Source: Gp6-AA45 sp035652075 (GTDB lineage Bacteria > Acidobacteriota > Vicinamibacteria > Vicinamibacterales > CAVVIG01). Taken from it: a DNA stretch of 64,000 nt. Below the pieces are notes generated by a model that was given only the letters and a program-made list of their open reading frames with translations, was not told the origin of the DNA and searched no databases. Positions 50,818 through 58,622 of this stretch are shown here, one piece after another; the stretch's first letter is position 1; the number at the start of each line of letters is the position of its first letter. The translations under genes and the position numbers were made by a program. The stretch is from NCBI GenBank assembly GCA_035652075.1, contig DASREL010000090.1, positions 1-64,000 on the forward strand. The letters are read 5' to 3'.

Positions 50818-51888
50818 CTACACCTGACCTGCGCTGCGCCTGACGATCTCGTCGAACCCCCAGAGCAGTTCTTCGCGTGTCGAGTACGGACCGGGTTCGT
50901 ACGCGCGCGAGCTGATACCTTTCTGCGACTGCTCCGAAATCCACCAATCTTCGCGGTTCGTCTCATCCCAGAACGCGATCGCATCGTCCGTCACGAAACC
51001 TGGGGTGTTGATCGCGTCGCGATGGAAGTGCCATTCGCAGACGATCTCGGTACGGTCGTGTGCGCGAGGCCACAGTGTGTGCGTCATCATGTAATCGGGA
51101 TGCAGGCTGAGCAGGAGGTTCGGATAGATCGAGTAGTACGCCACCTGCTGCTGTTGTGACCGATTCAATCCCGGCAAGCACGGACGCCGGCGCTTGCCGT
51201 CGACGCTCATCGTCTCGACACCGTCCTTGAACCCCATCGCGCCGCCGCAATAACACTCGGTCGGTTGGACGTTGTCGGCGCCGAGATAGTGGTGCAGCCG
51301 GTTGAGCGCCGGATGCAGCGTGGGGCAATGCAAACATTCGTTGAAGTTCAGGACGATCAGCTTCCAGTTGGCGCGCACGTCGTACACGATCCGGTGGCCC
51401 AACCGCAGATCGTTCATCGACCAGGCGCCGAAATCCGGCAGCGCGGGGAAGTCGGCGCTGCCGAAACAGATGAAAATGTGTCCCTCCCACACGCGACAGC
51501 CGGCGTGCTTCAGCGGGTAGTCGTCCTTGCAGAAGTCTGGCGCCATGTGAGGCGCGGCGAGGAGTCGTCCGCCCAAGTCGTACGTCCACGCGTGATACGG
51601 ACATTGAATCCGTTCGACGAAATGGCCCGCGGCCTGGTCGCACAACCGCGTGCCGCGATGTCGGCAGACGTTGAACAACGCGCGCACGTCGCCTGAGGTA
51701 TCGCGTGTCACGATCACGTTGTCGTCGCCGACCTCCCGTGTGAAGTAGTCACCGGGATTCGGCATCTGATCGGCGCGGCCGGCGCAGATCCAGCGATTGA
51801 CGTAAAACCGCTCGAGCTCGGCGCGATAGAAATCAGGATCCGCGTAGAATCGCCGCGGCAGCGTGGTGTGCATGTAGAAACGGATCAT
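50818..51888 (-). CDS. Rieske non-haem iron oxygenase, alpha subunit type
   Basis: 356 residues starting MIRFYMHTTLPRRFYADPDFYRAELERFYVNRWI; MHTTLPRRF (51873) is an alternative start. The Rieske cluster is CRHRGTRLCDQAAG followed by CPYHAWTYD (C-x-H and C-x2-H). The mononuclear iron site is NFNECLHCPTLHPALNRL, with two His. This branch contains glycine-betaine, proline-betaine and carnitine oxygenases as well as aromatic dioxygenases. An N-demethylase or betaine monooxygenase is a reasonable guess from context. Its 5' end overlaps that of the divergent permease. Confidence 0.88.
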   Translation of the reverse strand: MIRFYMHTTLPRRFYADPDFYRAELERFYVNRWICAGRADQMPNPGDYFTREVGDDNVIVTRDTSGDVRALFNVCRHRGTRLCDQAAGHFVERIQCPYHAWTYDLGGRLLAAPHMAPDFCKDDYPLKHAGCRVWEGHIFICFGSADFPALPDFGAWSMNDLRLGHRIVYDVRANWKLIVLNFNECLHCPTLHPALNRLHHYLGADNVQPTECYCGGAMGFKDGVETMSVDGKRRRPCLPGLNRSQQQQVAYYSIYPNLLLSLHPDYMMTHTLWPRAHDRTEIVCEWHFHRDAINTPGFVTDDAIAFWDETNREDWWISEQSQKGISSRAYEPGPYSTREELLWGFDEIVRRSAGQV

Positions 51889-53169
51889 AGACCGAGCCTC
51901 CGCCGGACGCTCGGCCGCTGGGATCTGACCGCGATCGGTATCAATCAGGTGATCGGTGGATCGATCTTCCTGCTGCCGGCGCAAGTCGCTGGCGTGATCG
52001 GCGCGTGGAGTCCGATCGGCGTGGCGGTGATGGGCCTCGCGTCACTCACCGTTGCGCTCTGCTTCGGTCGGCTGGCTACGCAGATCGACGGCACGGGCGG
52101 TCCGTATCTGTACGCGCGACAGGCATTCGGCGACTTCTTCGGATTCGAAGTCGGATGGATGCAGTGGTTCACGCGCGCCGCCAGCCAGTCGGCAATCATG
52201 GCTGGCACACCCGTCGCTCTCGGCTATTACTTTCCCGCGCTGACTGCCGGTTGGCCGCGCGCCGCGACGATCATCGTGCTCGCGTCGGCGTTGGCGTGGG
52301 TCAACGTGCGCGGCGTGCGCCAAAGCGCCTGGGTCGTCGACGTGCTGACGGTCGCGAAGCTCGTTCCGCTCGCGTTGTTCATCGTGTTGGGATTCTCATC
52401 CGTTCACGCGTCACGGTTGACGACGCTGCCGCCGCTGACGATCCGTCAGGCGCTTGCCGGAGCGCTCATGCTGATCTTCATGTACGGCGGATACGAAGTG
52501 GTACCGGTCCCCGGCGGCGAGTCGCTGAATCCGAGACGCGATGTGCCGTTCGCGCTCGTTGCGACCATCCTGTGCGTCACGGTCGTGATGACGTTGACGC
52601 AGGCGGTCGCGCAAGGCGTGCTGCCGAACCTCGCGACGCACTCGACTCCGATCGCGGATGCCGCCGCCGTCGCGCTTGGCGCATCGGGCGCGCTGCTCGT
52701 TGGGATCGGATCGGTGTTGTCGATGACCGGGAACAATGCCGGTCAGGTGCTGACCGGCGCCCGCATGATCTTCGCGCTCGCCGAGCACAATCAACTGCCG
52801 CGGTGGTTTGGCCGCGTGCATCCGATCTACCGCACGCCGTCGAACGCCGTCCTCTTCACCTCGATCGTGGCGACGTCCCTCGCGCTCACCGGCTCGTTCG
52901 CCCGGCTTGCCGTCGTCGCCGCCTTCGCGCGCTTGATCATGTACGGCGGCTGCGCCGCGGCGACGTTGAAGTTCCGGCTTGGCGTGATCGTGCCGGTTCT
53001 TGCGCTCATCGTGACGACTTTGCTCGCGTTCGGCGCGAATCAGGAACAACTGATGGGAGGAACGATCGCGCTCGGAGTGGGAGCGGCGTTCTACGTCGTC
53101 ACCCGAGCAGGCGATGCTGCGCGGCGCGGAGGGCCGCCGCGACCTCATGTGCGTTGTGCAGGTCCTTGA
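51868..53169 (+). CDS. APC-superfamily amino acid permease
   Basis: 433 residues from a GTG at 51868 (MHVETDHRPSLRRTLGRWDLTAIGINQVIGGSIFLLPAQVAG). About twelve hydrophobic segments follow, with the APC hallmarks GINQVIGGSIF in TM1, WMQWFTRAASQSAIMAG, and MYGGYEVVPVPGGESLNPRRDVPFAL in TM6. It would import an amino acid or amine. Divergence from the Rieske gene, with start regions overlapping, ties it to that enzyme. Its 3' end overlaps the convergent membrane protein by 71 bases. Confidence 0.87.
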   Translation: MHVETDHRPSLRRTLGRWDLTAIGINQVIGGSIFLLPAQVAGVIGAWSPIGVAVMGLASLTVALCFGRLATQIDGTGGPYLYARQAFGDFFGFEVGWMQWFTRAASQSAIMAGTPVALGYYFPALTAGWPRAATIIVLASALAWVNVRGVRQSAWVVDVLTVAKLVPLALFIVLGFSSVHASRLTTLPPLTIRQALAGALMLIFMYGGYEVVPVPGGESLNPRRDVPFALVATILCVTVVMTLTQAVAQGVLPNLATHSTPIADAAAVALGASGALLVGIGSVLSMTGNNAGQVLTGARMIFALAEHNQLPRWFGRVHPIYRTPSNAVLFTSIVATSLALTGSFARLAVVAAFARLIMYGGCAAATLKFRLGVIVPVLALIVTTLLAFGANQEQLMGGTIALGVGAAFYVVTRAGDAARRGGPPRPHVRCAGP

Positions 53170-53731
53170 GGTTCAGCCGCTCGTGCCTGCCGGCGTGCGT
53201 ATGGATCAGGGCCTCGTGCTCGTGGACTTCGATGGCCTTGACCTCCTGCCACGGCACCGAAAACTTCGGCCGCAGCGGGCCGCGCGCGATCGCGATCTCG
53301 TCTTCGGAAATGTGCAGCATCCGCCGGCGCTGGCGGCGCGCGGACAGGCGTTCGTTCAGCAGCGCGGTGACGAGCGTCGCCACGGCCGTCAGCGTCTGCG
53401 GTGAGAACCACTTGCCGCTGTGATTCCACTTCTCTCCAGCTTCCGTAAACAGCATCGCCGCTGCGAAGACCGTAATCCAGTCGATGCCGTTGCGGTGATG
53501 ATGCGACGGTTGTGAATGGCGAAGATGACGCGCGAGCGCGACGACGAGAACGCTGCTCGTCAGGACTTCCGCAATCGCGAGTCCGAATTCGAAGCCGTGC
53601 GCTCCTGCCTGGAGCGCCTGGATGCCGCCGATCGCAAGGCCGAACGCGGGAATCGCATGCTGCAGATGCTGGAGCGTCATCGCGCGCTGCCGTCGCTTCG
53701 AGTGCAGCGGCACGCTGATGGTCTCGCTCAC
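53099..53731 (-). CDS. uncharacterised membrane protein with C-terminal PH-like strand region
   Basis: 210 residues. Four hydrophobic segments are visible (about 25-45, 50-67, 85-100, 110-125). The C-terminal 75 residues (MLHISEDEIAIARGPLRPKFSVPWQEVKAIEVHEHEALIHTHAGRHERLNLKDL) look like a bPH-type beta domain facing the cytoplasm. Overlap with DUF2461 upstream (ATGA) supports the start. Function unknown. Its last 71 bases lie opposite the end of the permease gene. It is the last gene of the ALDH-headed minus operon. Confidence 0.7.
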   Translation of the reverse strand: MSETISVPLHSKRRQRAMTLQHLQHAIPAFGLAIGGIQALQAGAHGFEFGLAIAEVLTSSVLVVALARHLRHSQPSHHHRNGIDWITVFAAAMLFTEAGEKWNHSGKWFSPQTLTAVATLVTALLNERLSARRQRRRMLHISEDEIAIARGPLRPKFSVPWQEVKAIEVHEHEALIHTHAGRHERLNLKDLHNAHEVAAALRAAQHRLLG

Positions 53732-54393
53732 AGCAGCGGCTCGTTGAGGAAACGCGTCAACGGCAGCACTTCTCGAAACACCGCGATCAGCGTCGCGTAG
53801 AACTTCGGGCTCGTCGTAAACGATGCCGGCAGTTCCCGTCCGGCGATGAACTGCCGGTACTTCAGGTAATCGCCGGCGGGATGATCGGCGGGATAACCGC
53901 GCACGCGTTTCAGGCGTTCGCCTTCGAGCGTCATCGTGCGCCGGAACGAGGGCGCGTTGACGATCGACTGCAGCCGCGTGTAGTTCGCGGCGATGTGTTC
54001 TCGGATCGCGACGAGCTGCGCGGTCTGCGGCGCATACATCCCGCCGCCGATCCAGACCTCGTCTGGCGAAATGTGAAAGTAGACGCCGGCGCCTTCGTGT
54101 TTCGGCAGCCGCTTGTGCGGAAACACCGCGGCCGCGTGCGTCTTGTAGGGCGCTTTGTTCGCCGAAAATCGCGTGTCGCGATAGATGCGATACAGCGAAG
54201 CCTTGGGGCTCGCGATCAACTCCGGAGCGAGCTCGCGAAAATCATCGGCGAGCCGTTCGACCATCGCGATCATCGGCTGGCGGACGTGCGCTTCGTAGTC
54301 GTCTCTGTGTGCGTTGAACCAGTCGCGCCGGTTGTTGCGCTTGAGTGCGCGGAGGAACTTCAGCGTGCGATCGCTGAACCGCGGCGGCGTCAC
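53728..54393 (-). CDS. DUF2461-family protein
   Basis: 221 residues from a GTG at 54393 that overlaps the hydrolase stop (GTGA). Family signature: FSDRTLKFLRALKRNNRRDWFNAHRDDYEAHVRQPMIAMVERLADDF, SLYRIYRDTRFSANKAPYKTHAAAVFPH, GVYFHISPDEVWIGGGMYAP, and YLKYRQFIAGRELP. Members are about this long and widespread; the biochemical role is unknown. A longer in-frame extension upstream is antisense-like shadow of the hydrolase gene and is not counted. Confidence 0.85.
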   Translation of the reverse strand: MTPPRFSDRTLKFLRALKRNNRRDWFNAHRDDYEAHVRQPMIAMVERLADDFRELAPELIASPKASLYRIYRDTRFSANKAPYKTHAAAVFPHKRLPKHEGAGVYFHISPDEVWIGGGMYAPQTAQLVAIREHIAANYTRLQSIVNAPSFRRTMTLEGERLKRVRGYPADHPAGDYLKYRQFIAGRELPASFTTSPKFYATLIAVFREVLPLTRFLNEPLL

Positions 54394-55322
54394 CGTGCCA
54401 GGAACTCGCGGATCAGCCGATTGACTTCGGCCGGCTTCTCGCGAACCACCCAATGCGTCGCATCCGGGATCCGCCGAACGGTCAGCGCGGGCACGTATTG
54501 CTCGAGTCCGTTCAAGTTGCCGGTCAGCAGGGCCGTGTCCTTCTCGCCCCAGATGACGAGCGTCGGCACGCGCACCATCACCGGCTGCGATGTCAGCTCG
54601 CTCGGTTTGGCGCCCGGCGTCGGCGGACCGATCTCGGACGCGCGGTAATAATTCAATCCGCCCGTCAACGCGCCCGGCTGCGACCACGCGCCAACGTAAG
54701 TCGCCTTCTCCTCGTCGCTCGCGCCGGCGAGCACCGCGGTGACGAGCGCGGCGTAGTTGTTCGCCGATAAGGTGGACTCCGCTTGCGACGAGCGGAACAG
54801 CAGCATGTATTGGCTCGCCTTCTGCTGATCGGGGTTCTCGCGCAGCTCGCGGCCGAACACCGTCGGGTGCGGCGCGTTGATGATCACGAGCTTGTCGAGC
54901 ATGTCGGGATGCATCGCGGCGAAGACCCACGCGATCGCGCCGCCCCAGTCGTGTGCGACGAGCGTGAACTTGTCCTTCGTGAGGCTCGCGGCGAGCGCGC
55001 GAATGTCTTCGACCAGCGTCGGCACCGCATACGCCGACAGCTCCGACGGTTTCGACGACAGGTTGTAGCCGCGCATGTCCGGTGCGACGGCAAGATGATC
55101 CGTCCCGAATTCAGGCAGCTGATTTTTCCACTCGTACCAGAACTCGGGGAAGCCGTGGAGGAACAGGATGAGTCGTCCGCTCCCCGACTTGGCGTAGTGC
55201 AGGCGTACGCCGTTGACGTCGACGTACTCGTGCGAGATGGCTGGTGCGTTCGACTGCCCGAACGCACCAGCCACGGCGAACGCCACCGCGGAGACCGCAA
55301 AGAGCGCGGTGCGGCCTATCAC
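54390..55322 (-). CDS. exported alpha/beta hydrolase, epoxide hydrolase/haloalkane-dehalogenase-like
   Basis: 310 residues with signal peptide MIGRTALFAVSAVAFAVAGAFGQ. The core is HGFPEFWYEWKNQLPEFGTDHLAVAPDMRGYNLSSKP (oxyanion HGFPE), then VAHDWGGAIAWVFAA with an Asp nucleophile (HDWGG), a cap domain with YMLLFRSSQAESTL, LVIWGEKDTALL for the acid and DATHWVVREKP with the catalytic His. The Asp nucleophile and cap point to epoxide hydrolase or dehalogenase chemistry rather than esterase. It overlaps DinB upstream and DUF2461 downstream. Confidence 0.85.
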   Translation of the reverse strand: MIGRTALFAVSAVAFAVAGAFGQSNAPAISHEYVDVNGVRLHYAKSGSGRLILFLHGFPEFWYEWKNQLPEFGTDHLAVAPDMRGYNLSSKPSELSAYAVPTLVEDIRALAASLTKDKFTLVAHDWGGAIAWVFAAMHPDMLDKLVIINAPHPTVFGRELRENPDQQKASQYMLLFRSSQAESTLSANNYAALVTAVLAGASDEEKATYVGAWSQPGALTGGLNYYRASEIGPPTPGAKPSELTSQPVMVRVPTLVIWGEKDTALLTGNLNGLEQYVPALTVRRIPDATHWVVREKPAEVNRLIREFLAR

Positions 55323-55870
55323 CGCTGCGCCTGCGCTCCGGCCTGCATCTGCGCCATCCGCTCCTGCATCTGGCGCGTCAGGTGTGGCACCTGTCCGATC
55401 ATCCGCTGCATCGTCATCAGCTGACCGCGATGGTGCATTTCGTGCTCCTTCGGCGAGAGCAGCATCTCGAAACGCGTGCGGCTCGGCTCCCCGGCTTGCG
55501 GCGGCAACTTGACGCTTTCGGCGAGAAACGATTCCGGGAGGCTTTCGAGGAACGCCGCAAACTTGTCGCCTTCGCTCTTCAGCAGCGCGATGATCTCGGC
55601 CTTCGATCGCGGTTTGGCTTCCTCGGCCGAAATCTTCTGAAACAGCTCGGGGAAGTTGACCGTCGTCATGTCGCTGATCTTGTTGCTGTGCACGTGGTAC
55701 TGAAAACCGGTGCCGACGGCGATGTGCGTCAGCGTTTGGCCGACACTGCGGGTATCGGGCGCGGGACGGAAGTCGAATTTGTTGTCCGGAATTTCCTCAG
55801 CCAGTTTGATCGTGTTGGCGCGCACCGTGCGAAATTGACGAGCGAGATCTTTACCACCGTAATACGTCAT
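55319..55870 (-). CDS. DinB-family metal-binding protein
   Basis: 183 residues. DinB/YfiT four-helix fold with the three expected His: QTLTHIAVGTGFQYHV, then SPKEHEMHHRGQLMTMQRMIG (H-x3-H). Members bind a divalent metal and act in thiol-dependent transferases or unknown roles. A Gln/Ala-rich tail (MQERMAQMQAGAQAQR) is extra. It starts 13 bases after the ALDH stop and overlaps the hydrolase by ATGA. Confidence 0.85.
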   Translation of the reverse strand: MTYYGGKDLARQFRTVRANTIKLAEEIPDNKFDFRPAPDTRSVGQTLTHIAVGTGFQYHVHSNKISDMTTVNFPELFQKISAEEAKPRSKAEIIALLKSEGDKFAAFLESLPESFLAESVKLPPQAGEPSRTRFEMLLSPKEHEMHHRGQLMTMQRMIGQVPHLTRQMQERMAQMQAGAQAQR

Positions 55871-55883
55871 TGTTCCCTCCGCG

Positions 55884-57344
55884 TTAATACCATCCGATTG
55901 GTTGTTCGGACAGATTGATATAAACCTGTTTCACGTTCAAGTACTCCTCGACGCCCCATTTTCCCAGCTCGCGGCCGATGCCGCTCTGCTTGTATCCGCC
56001 CCATGGCGCCTCGACATAGGTCGGTTGCATGTGGTTGACCCAGACGATGCCGGCGCGAAGATTCTTTACGGCTCTCATCGCGCGAAAGATGTCACGGGTC
56101 CAGACGGCGGCGGCGAGACCGTAGTAGGTGTCGTTGGCAATGCGCAGGGCATCTTCCTCGGTATCGAACGGAATCACGCATGCAACCGGTCCGAAGATCT
56201 CTTCGCGCGCGATGCGTGCGCTGTTGTCGACGTCGTAGAAGATTGTCGGCTCGACGAAATAGCCCTGCTCGTGCCCCTCGATCTTCGCCACGCCGCCGCC
56301 GATCGCCGTCTTCGCTTCCTGTTTGCCGATGGCTTGATACGACCGGACGCGGTCGTATTGCTCGCGGCTGACCAGCGCGCCCATTTTCGTCTCGCGGTCC
56401 ATCGGCGCGCCGACTTTGATCGATCGCGCCTTTTCGACGATCGCCTCCACGAAGGATTTATAGATCGATCGCTGCACCAGGATGCGGCTGCCGGCGGAGC
56501 ACACTTCGCCTTGATTGAAGAACACGCCGAACAACGCACCTTCGACGGCGACGTTGAAGTCGGCGTCGGCGAAAAAGATATTCGGCGACTTCCCGCCGAG
56601 CTCGAGCGAGATCTTCTTCAGCGTGTCGGCCGCGCCGCGCATGATCGTCTTGCCGACCTCGACGCTGCCGGTGAACGCAATCTTGTCGACATCCGGATGA
56701 CCGACGATGGCCGCGCCCGTCTCTCCGGCGCCGGAAACGATGTTGACGACGCCCGGCGGCAGATCGGCGTCGGCGAAACTCTCGGCCAACGCGAGCACGC
56801 TCATCGGCGTTTGTTCCGCTGGTTTCAACACCGTCGTGCAGCCGGCGCAGATGGCGGGCGCCAATTTCCAGGCGGCCATGAGCAATGGGTAGTTCCACGG
56901 GATGATCTGGCCGGCCACGCCGATCGGCTCGCGCAGCGCGAGGCTCATCGCATTGTCCGGGACGGGTATGACGTCGCCGTGAATTTTCGTCGCGAGGCCG
57001 CCGTAATACTCGAAGCAGGTCGCGACGTCGCCGACGTCGAACTCCGCCTCGACAATCGGTTTCCCCGTATTGCGCGTTTCCAGTTCGGCGAGCTCCTCCA
57101 GCCGATCGCGCACGATCTGCGCGAGCTTGAACAGGACGCGGCCGCGATCCTGTGCCGTCGTCTCCTTCCAGGGGCCCACGTCGAAGGCGGCGCGCGCCGC
57201 TCGCACGGCGCGGTCCACATCGGCAGCGGTGCCGTTCGGCGCGTGGGCGATGACGCTGCCCATCGATGGATCAATCGCCTCCAGCACGGCGGATCCGTTC
57301 GACGCGACGAACTCTCCGTTGATGTAATGCGAGTAGGTTTTCAT
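55884..57344 (-). CDS. NAD-dependent aldehyde dehydrogenase, betaine-aldehyde-dehydrogenase-like
   Basis: 486 residues from ATG 57344 (MKTYSHYINGEFVASNG); the in-frame sequence upstream is translated from the 9-base word array. ALDH hallmarks: GQIIPWNYPLLMAAWKLAPAICAGCTTVLKPAEQTP, FTGSVEVGKTIM, ISLELGGKSPNIFF (Glu), FFNQGEVCSAGSRILVQ (catalytic Cys), EEIFGPVACVIPFDTEEDAL and the end PWGGYKQSGIGRELGKWGVEEYL. The substrate cannot be read directly; betaine aldehyde or gamma-amino aldehydes are common for this group. First of a five-gene operon. Confidence 0.88.
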   Translation of the reverse strand: MKTYSHYINGEFVASNGSAVLEAIDPSMGSVIAHAPNGTAADVDRAVRAARAAFDVGPWKETTAQDRGRVLFKLAQIVRDRLEELAELETRNTGKPIVEAEFDVGDVATCFEYYGGLATKIHGDVIPVPDNAMSLALREPIGVAGQIIPWNYPLLMAAWKLAPAICAGCTTVLKPAEQTPMSVLALAESFADADLPPGVVNIVSGAGETGAAIVGHPDVDKIAFTGSVEVGKTIMRGAADTLKKISLELGGKSPNIFFADADFNVAVEGALFGVFFNQGEVCSAGSRILVQRSIYKSFVEAIVEKARSIKVGAPMDRETKMGALVSREQYDRVRSYQAIGKQEAKTAIGGGVAKIEGHEQGYFVEPTIFYDVDNSARIAREEIFGPVACVIPFDTEEDALRIANDTYYGLAAAVWTRDIFRAMRAVKNLRAGIVWVNHMQPTYVEAPWGGYKQSGIGRELGKWGVEEYLNVKQVYINLSEQPIGWY

Positions 57345-57345
57345 G

Positions 57346-57516
57346 CGTAGAGTGCCTAAGGTCCGTAGGGTGCCTAGGGTGCCTAGGGTGCCTACTGTGC
57401 CTAGAGTGCCTGAGGTGCCCGCGAGTGCCTCAGGCCTCAAGAACTTTACCGCACCCTAGGCACTTCAGGCACTGCAGGCACCCTACGCACCCTAGGCACC
57501 CTACGCACTCTGGACA
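57346..57516. repeat. long inverted repeat built from 9-bp GTGCCTAGG words
   Basis: The left arm (about 57346-57429) runs through words GTGCCTAGG, GTGCCTAGG, GTGCCTACT, GTGCCTAGA, GTGCCTGAG and variants. After a short unrelated loop (GAACTTTACC region) the right arm (about 57452-57514) has the reverse complement words CCCTAGGCA, CTTCAGGCA, CTGCAGGCA, CCCTACGCA, CCCTAGGCA, CCCTACGCA. It occupies nearly the whole divergent gap between the ALDH and aspartoacylase-like genes. Confidence 0.88.
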
Positions 57517-57522
57517 TACACT
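57517..57522 (+). promoter_or_regulatory. possible -10 TACACT, leaderless-type position
   Basis: TACACT lies six bases before the ATG at 57529, just outside the word array. The spacing resembles that at 48779-48784. Confidence 0.3.
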
Positions 57523-57528
57523 CCCGCC

Positions 57529-58566
57529 ATGAAAAGCATCATGTGCGGCGTCGCATTGCTTGGCGTGTTCGTCCAGCAACCACGAGCGTTGACCGTCGGA
57601 ACAGCGGCGGCGAAGCCCGGCCAAAAAGTCTACGGCGCGATCAAAGTACCAGCCGGTTCAGACGCCGGGTACGACATTCCGGTTGCGGTAATTCAGGGGA
57701 TGCAACCTGGACCGGTGCTCGCCGTCGTGGCCGGATCGCACGGCAGCGAATACGCGTCGATCGTCGCGGTCGAAGAGCTGATTGCGAAAGTGACCCCGGG
57801 CGACATCGCCGGCACGCTCATCCTCGTGCCCATCGTGAACATCCCGTCGTTCGACAAGATCACGCCGCACGTCAACCCGACGGACAACAAGAGCATGAAT
57901 CGTTATTACCCAGGCAGCGTGTCCGGGACGCAGACGGATCGCGCGTCGTACGCCATCACGAAAGAAGTGGTCGAGAAGTGCGATCACTTGATCGATCTGC
58001 ACGGCGGCGACCTCGACGAGAACTTGCGCCCGTACAGCTACTGGACCGTCACCGGCAACAAACAGCAGGACGAGTTCTCGAAGCAGATGGTGCTCGCGTT
58101 CGGATTGGACCACATCATCATCTCGCGCGATCGGCCGAAGGATCCGAACGCGTCACGCTTCCTCGAGAACACGGCGTCGACGCGCGGCAAGCCGTCGTTC
58201 ACGGCCGAAGCGGGCCGCTCCGGACCCGTCGCGTCCAGCGATGTCACCGCGCTCGTCAACGGCGTCGAAGGCGTCATGGCGGAGTTGAAGATGACGAAGC
58301 GGGCTCCGGCGCTCGTCAAGAATCCCACGTGGGTCGAGGTGACGAGCGTCAGCGCCGACGGCGACGGCGTGTTCTGGCCGGCCGTCGATCGCGACGCGCA
58401 CGTCAAGAAAGGCGACAAGCTCGGATCGATCAGCGATTACCTGCATCGGCCGCTGCAGGACATCACGTCGCCCGACGCCGGCATCGTGATGTTCGTGCGG
58501 GCGTTGCCGTCGGTGAAAAAAGGCGACACGATCGCCAGCATTGGCGTCGCCGCAAAGCCTGAGTAG
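57529..58566 (+). CDS. exported succinylglutamate desuccinylase/aspartoacylase-family protein
   Basis: 345 residues with a signal peptide (MKSIMCGVALLGVFVQQPRA). The M14-like fold has VVAGSHGSEYASIVAVEELI (zinc His and Glu), NPTDNKSMNRYYPGS and HLIDLHGGDLDE (third ligand), then SFTAEAGRSG with the catalytic Glu. The C-terminal part is a beta barrel (VEVTSVSADGDGVFWPAVDRDAHVKKGDKLGSISDYL) typical of this family. It probably removes an acyl or amide group from an amino acid derivative outside the cytoplasm. Plus-strand, divergent from ALDH, followed by a hairpin. Confidence 0.88.
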   Translation: MKSIMCGVALLGVFVQQPRALTVGTAAAKPGQKVYGAIKVPAGSDAGYDIPVAVIQGMQPGPVLAVVAGSHGSEYASIVAVEELIAKVTPGDIAGTLILVPIVNIPSFDKITPHVNPTDNKSMNRYYPGSVSGTQTDRASYAITKEVVEKCDHLIDLHGGDLDENLRPYSYWTVTGNKQQDEFSKQMVLAFGLDHIIISRDRPKDPNASRFLENTASTRGKPSFTAEAGRSGPVASSDVTALVNGVEGVMAELKMTKRAPALVKNPTWVEVTSVSADGDGVFWPAVDRDAHVKKGDKLGSISDYLHRPLQDITSPDAGIVMFVRALPSVKKGDTIASIGVAAKPE

Positions 58567-58590
58567 CTGCGGCATCGCGCGAGCAGTGGC

Positions 58591-58608
58591 GCAGGCCTTC
58601 GGGCCTGC
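58591..58608. terminator. GCAGGCC hairpin with TTCG loop
   Basis: GCAGGCC and GGCCTGC pair over 7 bp around TTCG, a stable tetraloop. It lies 25 bases after the aspartoacylase-like stop and 15 bases before the TSUP start. The stem is nearly the same as that at 50799-50816. Confidence 0.55.
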
Positions 58609-58622
58609 CCTATGATCAGCGT

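Noticed and set aside
927..57516. Short-word arrays as CRISPR
   Set aside because: There are no unique spacers, the units are contiguous 7-9 bp words, and no cas genes are present.
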